64,000 bases of DNA. It comes from Planctomycetota bacterium. Lineage in GTDB: Bacteria > Planctomycetota > Planctomycetia > Gemmatales > Gemmataceae. How positions within the stretch are numbered: position 1 is the first letter of the stretch; every line of letters begins with the position of its first letter. Below the pieces are notes generated by a model. It was not told where the DNA came from and did not search any database. It saw only the letters and a list, made by a program, of their open reading frames with translations. Made by a program: the position numbers and the translations under genes. Location of the stretch: contig JAIOPV010000196.1 of the NCBI GenBank assembly GCA_021413735.1, positions 20,023 to 84,022 of the forward strand. Direction: 5' to 3'. Positions 46,466-55,176 of the stretch are shown one piece after another.

Positions 46466-49387
46466 ATGTTCAGCGAGAACGGCGAACTCGTGGAAGAGAT
46501 GTTCCGCAAGTGGCAAGCGAACTCTCAGTCCGTCGATTCCACCTGGCAAGCCTTCTTCGCCGGAATGCAGTTCGCCGGCAAAGTGCCCGACAGTTCCGGC
46601 GTTAGTACACCCAGCTCCTCGAACGCCGATCTGCGTCTCCAAACGGGCGTCGTGCGGCTCGTGAACTGGTATCGGCAAGCGGGGCACCTCAAAGCGCAGA
46701 CCGATCCGCTGACGATGTCGGCACCGGCAACGTCGCCGTTGTTCGCGCTCGAATCCTATGACCTCTCGCCAGGCGATCTCGACAAGATCGTTGACGCTTC
46801 GATGTACTTCGGACTCGACGGCAACGTGCGACTTCGCGATCTGATCGAGGCACTGGAGGAAACGTACTGCCGCACGATCGGCGTCGAGTACATGCACATC
46901 GACTCGCTCGAAGTGCGGGGCTGGCTCGCGAAGCGAATGGAGCCGGTTCGCAATCGGCACCCGATGCCGTTGCGTCAGAAATACCGCATTCTGATGACGC
47001 TTCACCAGGCGGAACTCTTCGAGAAGTTCCTGCACACGAAGTACGTCGGCCAGAAGCGGTTCTCGCTCGAAGGCGGCGAAACGCTCATCCCAATCCTCGA
47101 TGGCATCATCGAACGCGGTCCGAGTTTGGGCGTGAAGGAGTTCGTCATTGGCATGGCCCACCGTGGCCGGCTGAACGTGCTGGCGAACACGCTGAACAAG
47201 CCATTCGCGGAGATCTTCAACGAATTTGAGGACAACTACCTGCCGATGTCGACGCACGATGGCGACGGCGACGTGAAGTATCACCTCGGCTTCTCGGCGG
47301 ATGTCGAAGCGTCCGACGGCCAGATGGTTCACCTGTCGGTGACGCCGAACCCGAGCCATTTGGAGATCGTGAATCCGGTGGTGGAAGGCCGCGTGCGGGC
47401 GAAGCAGCGGCTTCACGGCGACAACGAACGCAAGACCGGCGTGCCGGTGCTGATCCACGGCGACGCGGCGTTCGCGGGGCAGGGGGTCATCATGGAAACG
47501 TTCAACATGATGACGCTGACCGGCTACAAGACCGGCGGCACGGTTCACGTTGTCATTAACAATCAGATCGGCTTCACGACCAACCCGCGAGATTCCCGCA
47601 GCACGCAGTATTGCACCGACATCGCGAAGTTCGTGCAGGCTCCGATCTTCCATGTGAACGCGGAAGATGCCGAGGCATGCGTTGCCGTGTCGCAATTGGC
47701 ATTGGAGTTTCGCCAGCAATTCAAGCGTGATGTCGTGATCGACATGGTGTGTTATCGCAAGTGGGGCCACAACGAAGGCGACAATCCCGGCTACACGCAG
47801 CCGTTGCAATCGAAGGTGATCGAGAAGAAGGAACCGCTGTCGCGAGTGTATGCCAAGCAGCTCGCGGAAGGTTCAGCAAATGAGGGCGTGGCAGCTCACG
47901 TATCGGAGGCTATTGGCGAGGCGTTCGCGGAAAAACTCGCTGAGGCCGTTCAGGTCGCTGACACGGCCGCGGACGAATACAAGCAGCGGATGCAAAAGGC
48001 TTACGACGAAACCAAGGCTCGCGTGAAGAGTGGGCAGAGTCGCAAGCGTGGCATGGAAGGCTTCTCGGGGCGCTGGAAGGGATTCACGAACGAGTACACG
48101 CACACTCCAGTTGCGACCGGCGTGGCGGAGAAGGTGCTGGACCGCATCGCAGACGCGATTGGCACATTCCCGGCAGGCTTCACGCCGCACCCGAACTTGC
48201 AGAAGATCCTCGAAGCCCGGCGCGACAATATCAAGGCCCGCAAGCACATCGATTGGGGCACCGCTGAGGCGCTGGCGTTCGGTTCGCTGGTGCTAGAAGG
48301 CACGCCGGTTCGCCTCTCAGGGCAAGACAGCCGTCGCGGCACGTTCACGCAACGGCACTCGGTCGTCGTCGATTTCAACACGGGTGCCGACCACTACCCG
48401 CTGTCGAATCTTGACCCGAAGCAGGCACCGTTCGATGTCTTCGATAGCTCGCTTTCCGAGGCGGCGGTTCTCGGCTTCGAGTTCGGCTATGCGATGGACG
48501 ATCCGCAATCGTTGGTGATGTGGGAGGCGCAGTTCGGCGACTTCGTGAACGGCGCTCAGGTCATCATTGACCAGTTCCTGACATCGTGCGAATCGAAGTG
48601 GAACCGCTCGAACGGCCTCGTGATGCTGCTGCCGCACGCCTATGAGGGACAGGGGCCAGAGCATTCCTCCGCACGGCTCGAACGCTTCCTGCAAATGTGC
48701 GCCGAGGACAACATTCAGGTCGTGTATCCGACGACACCGGCCCAGTACTTCCACATGCTTCGCAGGCAGGTTCGCCGCACATTCCGCAAGCCGCTCGTGG
48801 TGATGACACCCAAGAGCCTGCTGCGATTCACCGAGAAGAAACCGCTGGAGTTGCAGGCCGCGTCGCCGGTCTCCGACTTCAACAGCGGCAACTTCCTCGA
48901 AGTGCTCGACGATCAGAAAGCTCAGCCAAACGCGGTCACGCGAGTACTGCTGTGTTCGGGCAAGGTCTACTACGACCTCGCCACACGCCGCGACGAACTG
49001 AAGTCGTCAACGGTTGCGGTGATTCGGCTGGAGCAGTTCTACCCGTGGCCGGGTGAGCAGCTTGCTGCTGTGTTCAGCAAGTATCCGAAGTGCCGCGAGT
49101 GGGTGTGGGTGCAGGAAGAATCGCAGAACATGGGCGGTTGGTCGTTCGTGGAACCGCGACTGCGTGCCATGAACTTCCCGTTCGAGTACGTCGGTCGCGA
49201 CGCCAGCGCCAGCCCTTCGACCGGTTCGCACCACGTTCACGAACGCGAGCAGAAGTTGCTCGTGGATGGCGCGTTCGCGGTGAACCCGTCAGGTCCGATC
49301 GGCCCTGGTTATGTGGGCTGGGTCGAACCGACTGCGAACGGCAGCAACGGCGAACACGCTCCGGCGAAACCAAAGACAAACGCCTGA
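46466..49387 (+). CDS. sucA: 2-oxoglutarate dehydrogenase E1 component
   Basis: FVIGMAHRGRLNVLANTLNKPFAEIFNEFE, DVKYHLGFSADVE, HLSVTPNPSHLEIVNPVVEGRVRAKQ, LLPHAYEGQGPEHSSARLERFLQ. Confidence 0.97.
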   Translation: MFSENGELVEEMFRKWQANSQSVDSTWQAFFAGMQFAGKVPDSSGVSTPSSSNADLRLQTGVVRLVNWYRQAGHLKAQTDPLTMSAPATSPLFALESYDLSPGDLDKIVDASMYFGLDGNVRLRDLIEALEETYCRTIGVEYMHIDSLEVRGWLAKRMEPVRNRHPMPLRQKYRILMTLHQAELFEKFLHTKYVGQKRFSLEGGETLIPILDGIIERGPSLGVKEFVIGMAHRGRLNVLANTLNKPFAEIFNEFEDNYLPMSTHDGDGDVKYHLGFSADVEASDGQMVHLSVTPNPSHLEIVNPVVEGRVRAKQRLHGDNERKTGVPVLIHGDAAFAGQGVIMETFNMMTLTGYKTGGTVHVVINNQIGFTTNPRDSRSTQYCTDIAKFVQAPIFHVNAEDAEACVAVSQLALEFRQQFKRDVVIDMVCYRKWGHNEGDNPGYTQPLQSKVIEKKEPLSRVYAKQLAEGSANEGVAAHVSEAIGEAFAEKLAEAVQVADTAADEYKQRMQKAYDETKARVKSGQSRKRGMEGFSGRWKGFTNEYTHTPVATGVAEKVLDRIADAIGTFPAGFTPHPNLQKILEARRDNIKARKHIDWGTAEALAFGSLVLEGTPVRLSGQDSRRGTFTQRHSVVVDFNTGADHYPLSNLDPKQAPFDVFDSSLSEAAVLGFEFGYAMDDPQSLVMWEAQFGDFVNGAQVIIDQFLTSCESKWNRSNGLVMLLPHAYEGQGPEHSSARLERFLQMCAEDNIQVVYPTTPAQYFHMLRRQVRRTFRKPLVVMTPKSLLRFTEKKPLELQAASPVSDFNSGNFLEVLDDQKAQPNAVTRVLLCSGKVYYDLATRRDELKSSTVAVIRLEQFYPWPGEQLAAVFSKYPKCREWVWVQEESQNMGGWSFVEPRLRAMNFPFEYVGRDASASPSTGSHHVHEREQKLLVDGAFAVNPSGPIGPGYVGWVEPTANGSNGEHAPAKPKTNA

Positions 49388-49419
49388 TCGCGACGAATTC
49401 ACTTCACGAGGAATGACCG

Positions 49420-50634
49420 ATGCCGCTTGAAGAAGTCGTGGTGCCGCGGGCTGGTGAGTCGATCAGCGAAGGCACCTTGAACCGCTGGATGAAACCAGAC
49501 GGTGCATATGTGAAGGTCGATGAACCGCTGTTCGAGTTGGGCACCGACAAGGCGACGCAGGAAGTCGCTGCGACAGTCGCGGGTGTGCTGAAGATTCTTG
49601 TCGCTGAAGGGCAAACGGTTCAAGTCGGCGCGGTGGTGGCGAAGATCGACACCGACGCGAAGGCACCTGCTGCGACTGCGGGGAGTGCGAAACCAGCACC
49701 TGCTGCGACCGCTTCAACGCCAGCCCCAACCGGCGGCACTCCATCTCCTGCTGCCTCGCGTGTAATGGCTGAAGCCGGTCTGAAGCCTGGCGATGTGGCT
49801 GGCACGGGTCCGGGTGGTCGCATTCTGAAGGAAGACGCGGTTGCCGCGACCACTGCCAAAGCGAGCCCTGCGCCTGCGACAAGCGGGAATGGCAAGGCAG
49901 CAGAGCCAGCGAAGCCAGCTGTCGTGGCGGGTGCTCGATCGAGTCGGCGTGAAGCGATGTCGCAGGTTCGCAAGCGAATCGCATCGCGGTTGCTCGAATC
50001 GCAGAACACCACAGCCACCCTGACGACGTTCAACGAAGCCGACATGACGGCGATTCAGGAACTGCGAGCGAAGTACAACGAGAAGTTCGAGAAGAAGCAC
50101 GGTGCGAAACTCGGGTTCATGTCGGTGTTCGTGAAAGCTGCGGTCGAAGCGTTGAAGTCGTTCCCGCTCGTGAACGCCAAGATCGACGGCACCGATATCG
50201 TGCATCAGGACTTCTATGACATCGGCGTGGCGGTCAGCACTGAGAAGGGGTTGATGGTGCCGATCGTTCGGGACGCTGACCGCATGGGGTTCGCGGACAT
50301 CGAGAAGAAGATTGGCGAGCTTGCTAAGAAGGCCCGCGACGGCAAGATCGCGTTCACCGACCTCGAAGGCGGCACGTTCACAATCACGAACGGCGGTCTG
50401 TTTGGCTCGATGATGAGTACGCCTATCCTGAATCCACCGCAAGTTGCGATTCTGGGTATGCATAGCATTCAGAAGCGTGCCATCGTAATCAATGACCAGA
50501 TTGTGATTCGCCCGATGATGTATCTGGCGTTGAGTTACGATCACCGGTTAATTGATGGCCGCGACGCAGTGCAGTTCCTCGTGCGAATCAAGGAATGCGT
50601 CGAGAATCCCGAACGCATGTTGTTGGAAGTATAA
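49420..50634 (+). CDS. sucB: Dihydrolipoyllysine-residue succinyltransferase (E2)
   Basis: Lipoyl domain ([12 protein letters not shown], with the ETDKA-like lysine), peripheral-subunit domain, [33 protein letters not shown]. Confidence 0.95.
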   Translation: MPLEEVVVPRAGESISEGTLNRWMKPDGAYVKVDEPLFELGTDKATQEVAATVAGVLKILVAEGQTVQVGAVVAKIDTDAKAPAATAGSAKPAPAATASTPAPTGGTPSPAASRVMAEAGLKPGDVAGTGPGGRILKEDAVAATTAKASPAPATSGNGKAAEPAKPAVVAGARSSRREAMSQVRKRIASRLLESQNTTATLTTFNEADMTAIQELRAKYNEKFEKKHGAKLGFMSVFVKAAVEALKSFPLVNAKIDGTDIVHQDFYDIGVAVSTEKGLMVPIVRDADRMGFADIEKKIGELAKKARDGKIAFTDLEGGTFTITNGGLFGSMMSTPILNPPQVAILGMHSIQKRAIVINDQIVIRPMMYLALSYDHRLIDGRDAVQFLVRIKECVENPERMLLEV

Positions 50635-50642
50635 ATCTCATC

Positions 50643-50692
50643 GCGTAGCCGCGACCCGAAGGGGAACGTTCCCCTTCGGGTCGCGGCTACGC
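50643..50692. repeat. 50-bp perfect palindrome GCGTAGCCGCGACCCGAAGGGGAAC|GTTCCCCTTCGGGTCGCGGCTACGC
   Basis: 25-nt arms, zero loop, zero mismatches by direct reading; two head-to-head REP-like units. Confidence 0.95.
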
Positions 50693-50709
50693 ATTTCCGG
50701 GTATATATC

Positions 50710-52125
50710 ATGGCCGAACAGTACGATCTCGTTGTCATCGGTGGCGGGCCGGGTGGATACGCCGCGGCGATCCGTGCGTCGCAGCTCGGGCTCAAGGCCG
50801 CGTGCATCGAAAAGCGGCCAAATAAGGCGTTCGGCGGAACGTGTCTGAACGTCGGCTGCATCCCGAGCAAGGCATTGCTCGATTCCAGCGAGATGTACGA
50901 AACGACGCTACACAAACTCTCCCGGCACGGCATCAAGGTCGGCAGCATCGCTCTCGATCTGGAAGCGATGCTGAAGCGGAAAGACAAGGTCGTTTCCGAC
51001 CTCACCGGTGGCATCGCGGGGCTGTTCAAGAAATACAAAGTGACGCCGCTTTACGGCACGGGGAAACTGCTCGGTGGCGGTAAGGTTGAAGTGACTGCGG
51101 CCGATGGCAATAAGATCATACTTGAAGCTAAACATATTCTGCTGGCGACGGGCAGCGAAAGTATCGAACTGCCATTTATGAAGTTCGACGGAAAGTATAT
51201 CGGCAGTTCCACCGATGCATTAAATTACAACCCCGTGCCGAAGCATCTCATCGTTGTGGGTGGTGGGTATATTGGACTTGAACTCGCGTCGGTGTGGAAG
51301 CGGCTCGGGTCGAAGGTCACAGTGTTGGAGTTTCTGCCGCGTCTGTTGGCGATCTGCGACGGCGAAGTCTCATCGGAAGTGCAGAAGATCCTCACGAAGC
51401 AGGGCATGGAGTTCCACCTCGAAACGAAGGTGACTGGAGCGAGCGTGAAGGGCGATCAGATCACGGTGACCGCGCAGGCAAAAGACGGCAAGGCACTCAG
51501 TTTCACGGGCGACCGCGTGTTGGTGGCAGTAGGTCGGCGACCATTCACGGCAGGGCTTGGGCTCGACGAAGCCGGCGTGAAGTTCGACGCCAAATCTGGT
51601 CGCATCGAAGTGGATTCGCACTTCAAAACGAGTGCGGCGGGGGTGTATGCGATTGGCGATTTGATCGCGGGGCCGATGCTGGCTCACAAGGCGACCGAGG
51701 AAGGCATTGTGTTCGCGGAGCAACTCACGGGCATGAAGCCGCACATCAATTACGATGCGATTCCGAGCGTGATCTACATTTGGCCCGAGGTGTCGAGCGT
51801 CGGCCTGACGGAAGAACAGTTGAAGGAAAAGGGCGTCGAGTATCGTGTCGGGAAGTTCAAGTTCGCGGCAACGGGTCGTGCCCGTGCGATGGACGAAATC
51901 GACGGGTGGGTGAAGGTGCTGGCCGACGCGAAGACGGACCGCGTGTTGGGCGTTCACATCCTTGGCCCGCGAGCGTCGGACCTGATCGCGGAGTGCGTGA
52001 CGATCATGGAATACAAGGGCAGTGCCGAGGACATCGCACGTTGTACGCACTCGCATCCGACGCTGAGCGAAGCCGTCGGCGAAGCCGCGAGAATGGCATG
52101 GAGCGGCAACCCAATCAACTCGTGA
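50710..52125 (+). CDS. lpd: Dihydrolipoyl dehydrogenase
   Basis: DLVVIGGGPGGYAAAIRASQLGLKAACIEKR ... GGTCLNVGCIPSKALL ... AIGDLIAGPMLAHKATEEGI ... CTHSHPTLSEAVGEAA. Confidence 0.97.
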   Translation: MAEQYDLVVIGGGPGGYAAAIRASQLGLKAACIEKRPNKAFGGTCLNVGCIPSKALLDSSEMYETTLHKLSRHGIKVGSIALDLEAMLKRKDKVVSDLTGGIAGLFKKYKVTPLYGTGKLLGGGKVEVTAADGNKIILEAKHILLATGSESIELPFMKFDGKYIGSSTDALNYNPVPKHLIVVGGGYIGLELASVWKRLGSKVTVLEFLPRLLAICDGEVSSEVQKILTKQGMEFHLETKVTGASVKGDQITVTAQAKDGKALSFTGDRVLVAVGRRPFTAGLGLDEAGVKFDAKSGRIEVDSHFKTSAAGVYAIGDLIAGPMLAHKATEEGIVFAEQLTGMKPHINYDAIPSVIYIWPEVSSVGLTEEQLKEKGVEYRVGKFKFAATGRARAMDEIDGWVKVLADAKTDRVLGVHILGPRASDLIAECVTIMEYKGSAEDIARCTHSHPTLSEAVGEAARMAWSGNPINS

Positions 52126-52136
52126 CGGGAGATCAA

Positions 52137-52694
52137 ATGAGTTCCAGACTCCCAGTCGAAGTTATGCTCAGATTGCCAGACCCACTCATGAGGCTGGTGA
52201 GAAACTGCGAGGTTATCTGCGTCGCAGGCTGTTGTGGGTTGGGTGCGTTCGAGCGTGATTCCAGGCACCTTCTTCCGTGGTTTCGCGAACATCCAGACCA
52301 ATTCATGGCCATCGTGGACCAACTCAGTGAAGTCATCAGGTTTGCCGGCGATCAAAAAGGTGTAATCGCGTCAGACCCAGATGATTTCAACAGCTCCTGG
52401 GAACCGCATGAGTTTGTCCAGTTCCTCACAGAGTGGCGTCAGACGATTCTAGAGGCTGCTGAAAAGGTTTTCGGGCAATCTCTGCCGACACTTGAGCCGC
52501 AGTGGCTCACGTCAACAGTGACGCAACTCACACAAGGCATCTACGACGATCGCGCCTTCGATCGCCTTCCCATTCTTGCGGATGCACTCCAAGATGCTGG
52601 CTGCGACAACGCCGATGTGCTGAACCATTGCCGCGAGAACGGGCCGCACGCTCGCGGTTGTTGGGTTGTCGATATGGTGCTCGGGAAGCAGTGA
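52137..52694 (+). CDS. DUF6331-like protein with a C-terminal RLPILADALQDAGCDNADVLNHCR..GCWVVDMVLGK module
   Basis: CEVICVAGCCGLGAFERDSRHLLPW; start at ATG 52137 (N-terminal part of the 466-aa ORF is antisense/out-of-frame to lpd). Confidence 0.7.
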   Translation: MSSRLPVEVMLRLPDPLMRLVRNCEVICVAGCCGLGAFERDSRHLLPWFREHPDQFMAIVDQLSEVIRFAGDQKGVIASDPDDFNSSWEPHEFVQFLTEWRQTILEAAEKVFGQSLPTLEPQWLTSTVTQLTQGIYDDRAFDRLPILADALQDAGCDNADVLNHCRENGPHARGCWVVDMVLGKQ

Positions 52695-52710
52695 AACGCA
52701 CGCCTTCAGG

Positions 52711-53424
52711 CTACTCAATCACGACAAACGGGCGGATCTTGTCGAGCGTCTTCGGGCCGATGCCCCTCACGCGGTCGAGATCGGCGAGCGAACGAAATGG
52801 CTTGTCGGCTCTCGCGTTCACGATGCTCTGAGCGGTAACCGGGCCGATACCCGGGAGTTGCTGCAACTGATCGACGGTTGCCGTGTTCACATTGATTGGC
52901 GGTTCGCCCGGTTGCAGTTTCTTTGCACCTGCCGAACGCGGGTATGGTGCCGTTACCGGTGGAGTCGGCTTGCGTTCCAGAACGAGCGGCTCGCCATTTC
53001 CAGGAACCGTATCAGGCGGGAACGCCGCGGAATCAACTCGCAGAAATGCCCGCACTTTGTCGAATGTCGCCGGGCCGATGCCCTTCACTCGCCGTAACTC
53101 CTCGACAGTCTTGAATGCGCCGCGTTTCTGTCGATCGTCTGCGATTTCTCGGGCGAGATTCGGCCCGAGACCGGGAATCTGTTCGAGTTCCGCACGCTCA
53201 GCTTTGTTCAGATCGAGTAGCGCGACGGGAACGCTTTCCGTGGGTCTCGCACCAAGCCAGGAGCCGTAACCGCGAAAGACGAGCATCCCAAATGTGATTG
53301 CGAGAAAGACGCCAAGTGCGATCTGCGCCGAGCGTGCCGTGTGCATCACAACAGGCAGAGGTTCGGCCGACGCTGCGGGAGCAGGCGGGGGAAGTGGTTC
53401 CGGTGCTGGGGTAGGAATGGACAT
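52711..53424 (-). CDS. ComEA-like helix-hairpin-helix protein with TM anchor
   Basis: LNKAERAELEQIPGLGPNLAREIADDRQKRGAF, LRRVKGIGPATFDKV, VNTATVDQLQQLPGIGPVTAQSIVNARADKPF, LDRVRGIGPKTLDKIRPFV. Confidence 0.87.
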   Translation of the reverse strand: MSIPTPAPEPLPPPAPAASAEPLPVVMHTARSAQIALGVFLAITFGMLVFRGYGSWLGARPTESVPVALLDLNKAERAELEQIPGLGPNLAREIADDRQKRGAFKTVEELRRVKGIGPATFDKVRAFLRVDSAAFPPDTVPGNGEPLVLERKPTPPVTAPYPRSAGAKKLQPGEPPINVNTATVDQLQQLPGIGPVTAQSIVNARADKPFRSLADLDRVRGIGPKTLDKIRPFVVIE

Positions 53425-53511
53425 CGGGGCCGACGGGATTGAGGAACCCGCACAACCCCGACATCTTAGTCTGTCTGCCGAACGATCTCCAGAGCCTATC
53501 TCGGAGAAGAC

Positions 53512-54969
53512 TCACTTCTTCTTCGGCTCGGGTTCCTTCTCCTTCGTCACGATGCCGGGGCTGGCGTTCCAAATCTTCACCGGCATCCCATCAGCAACCT
53601 TCCAGACGCCCACGCTGCCGTCGTAGCTGCCACCCGCGACCAACGTGCCATCCGCACTGAACGCTACCGCGTACACGTAATCCGTGAGGCCTGCGAGCAC
53701 TTTGCCCGCAGTCAGGTTCGCGTCCCAGAGTCGCACCGTCTTGTCGGCGCTGCTCGTGGCGAACACTGCGTCCTTCGGACCTGCGACGATCTTGAACACG
53801 TCGTCGCCGTGACCGCCCGCGTTCTTCACTTGCTTGCCTTCGCCGCTCGGCTTCCATGTGCGAAGTTGCTTATCCGCACCCACCGAGAAGCCAGCAGAAC
53901 CGTCGGCTTTCACGGCCACGCCGTAAACGATGTTCTGGTGTTCCGGGAACGTTACGACCGATTCCTTCGCTTTCAAATCCCAGACCTTCGCCGTCTTGTC
54001 GCGGCCAGCGGTCACGAGATACTTTCCGTCCGCACTCAACGCACAGCCCAGCACCCAGTCGGCGTGGTTCTCGACCGTCTGTACCAGCTTCGCCTTGTCG
54101 AGTCCTTCGGAAAGATCGAACACCCGCACGGCTCGGTCGCAGCCGCCGGCAGCCAGCGTCTTGCCGTCCGGCGTCACGGCGAGGCACAACACCGCGTCTT
54201 CGACGTCGAACAGATGCTTCACCAGAACCGCCTTGTCGTTCACGCCATCCAGCACATTGACGCCATCTTCAGTCTTGCCCTTCGCGTTGATGTCGTAAAT
54301 CCGCACGTCGCCTTCCTGACCCGGACGCCCGCCAGCCACAACGAGCTTCCCATCTGGAAGGAACGCCAGCCCATAAGCTCGTTCGGCCCGCGTGTAGAGC
54401 CGCTTTGCCAACTTGCCCGTCTCGATTGTCCAGAACGTGATTTCGTGATGCCCGCCAACCGCGAGTTGCTTCCCGTCCGGCGTGAAGGCAATCGCGTTCA
54501 CGATCGTCGGGAACGGATACACCTTTGGCGGCACCGGCGGCTTCCACCGCACGCGAAGTTCCTTCACCAGATCGGCCTTCGCGTCGAGACCCCCGTCGAG
54601 CTTCGCACCTTCCTTGATCCACTGAGCGATGATCGCGGCCTTGTCCTTCGGAACCGCTTCGCCCTTGTCCCGCGGCGGCATTCGGCGTTGCTCGGCCGTC
54701 ACCATGAGGTCGTGAAAATCGCTCTTCTCTGGCTTCCCCGCTGTGATCGGTTCACCGTTCGCGCCGCCAGCCATGATCTTCTCGTAGGTCGTCATGTCGT
54801 ACTTGCCGGACTTCTTCTTCGCATCGTGGCAGGCGAAGCAGTTCTCCTTCAGGATCGGCGCGACATCGTTGATGAAGCTCACGGGCTTGCCAGCTTGTGC
54901 TGCGGCTCGTTGGGGTGTTGCGCCGCCGAACAGGCACGCAGCGAATGCAATGAGGAAGAGGCGAGGCAT
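53512..54969 (-). CDS. Planctomycete-type cytochrome c/WD40-repeat secreted protein
   Basis: Signal MPRLFLIAFAACLFGGATPQRAAA; FINDVAPILKENCFACHDAKKKSG; WD40 motifs LAVTPDGKTLAAGGCDRAVRVFDL, DGKYLVTAGRDKTAKVWDLK. Confidence 0.9.
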   Translation of the reverse strand: MPRLFLIAFAACLFGGATPQRAAAQAGKPVSFINDVAPILKENCFACHDAKKKSGKYDMTTYEKIMAGGANGEPITAGKPEKSDFHDLMVTAEQRRMPPRDKGEAVPKDKAAIIAQWIKEGAKLDGGLDAKADLVKELRVRWKPPVPPKVYPFPTIVNAIAFTPDGKQLAVGGHHEITFWTIETGKLAKRLYTRAERAYGLAFLPDGKLVVAGGRPGQEGDVRIYDINAKGKTEDGVNVLDGVNDKAVLVKHLFDVEDAVLCLAVTPDGKTLAAGGCDRAVRVFDLSEGLDKAKLVQTVENHADWVLGCALSADGKYLVTAGRDKTAKVWDLKAKESVVTFPEHQNIVYGVAVKADGSAGFSVGADKQLRTWKPSGEGKQVKNAGGHGDDVFKIVAGPKDAVFATSSADKTVRLWDANLTAGKVLAGLTDYVYAVAFSADGTLVAGGSYDGSVGVWKVADGMPVKIWNASPGIVTKEKEPEPKKK

Positions 54970-55176
54970 ATTGGCAGCTCTCCGAAGTGCGTTTGGGGCA
55001 GGTTCAGGAAGTATATCCGGTGGGGAGCAACTGTGAAACGGGAAAGCTGTTCGCGATCTGCAGTAAACGCAATCACCTTCAATTGCTACCACATCGGAGA
55101 GGCATCGGGTATCCTGATTGGAACCCTCCTGTTCTCCGCGTTTCCTGCATTTTCGTTTCTCAGTGGATTGACGTCG

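Noticed and set aside
51294-52136. N-terminal part of the 466-aa + strand ORF
   Set aside because: Out-of-frame overlap with lpd; real gene starts at ATG 52137.
53809-55176. N-terminal about 456 codons of the 1247-aa + strand ORF
   Set aside because: Antisense to the WD40/cytochrome gene; a convincing signal peptide start exists at 55177.
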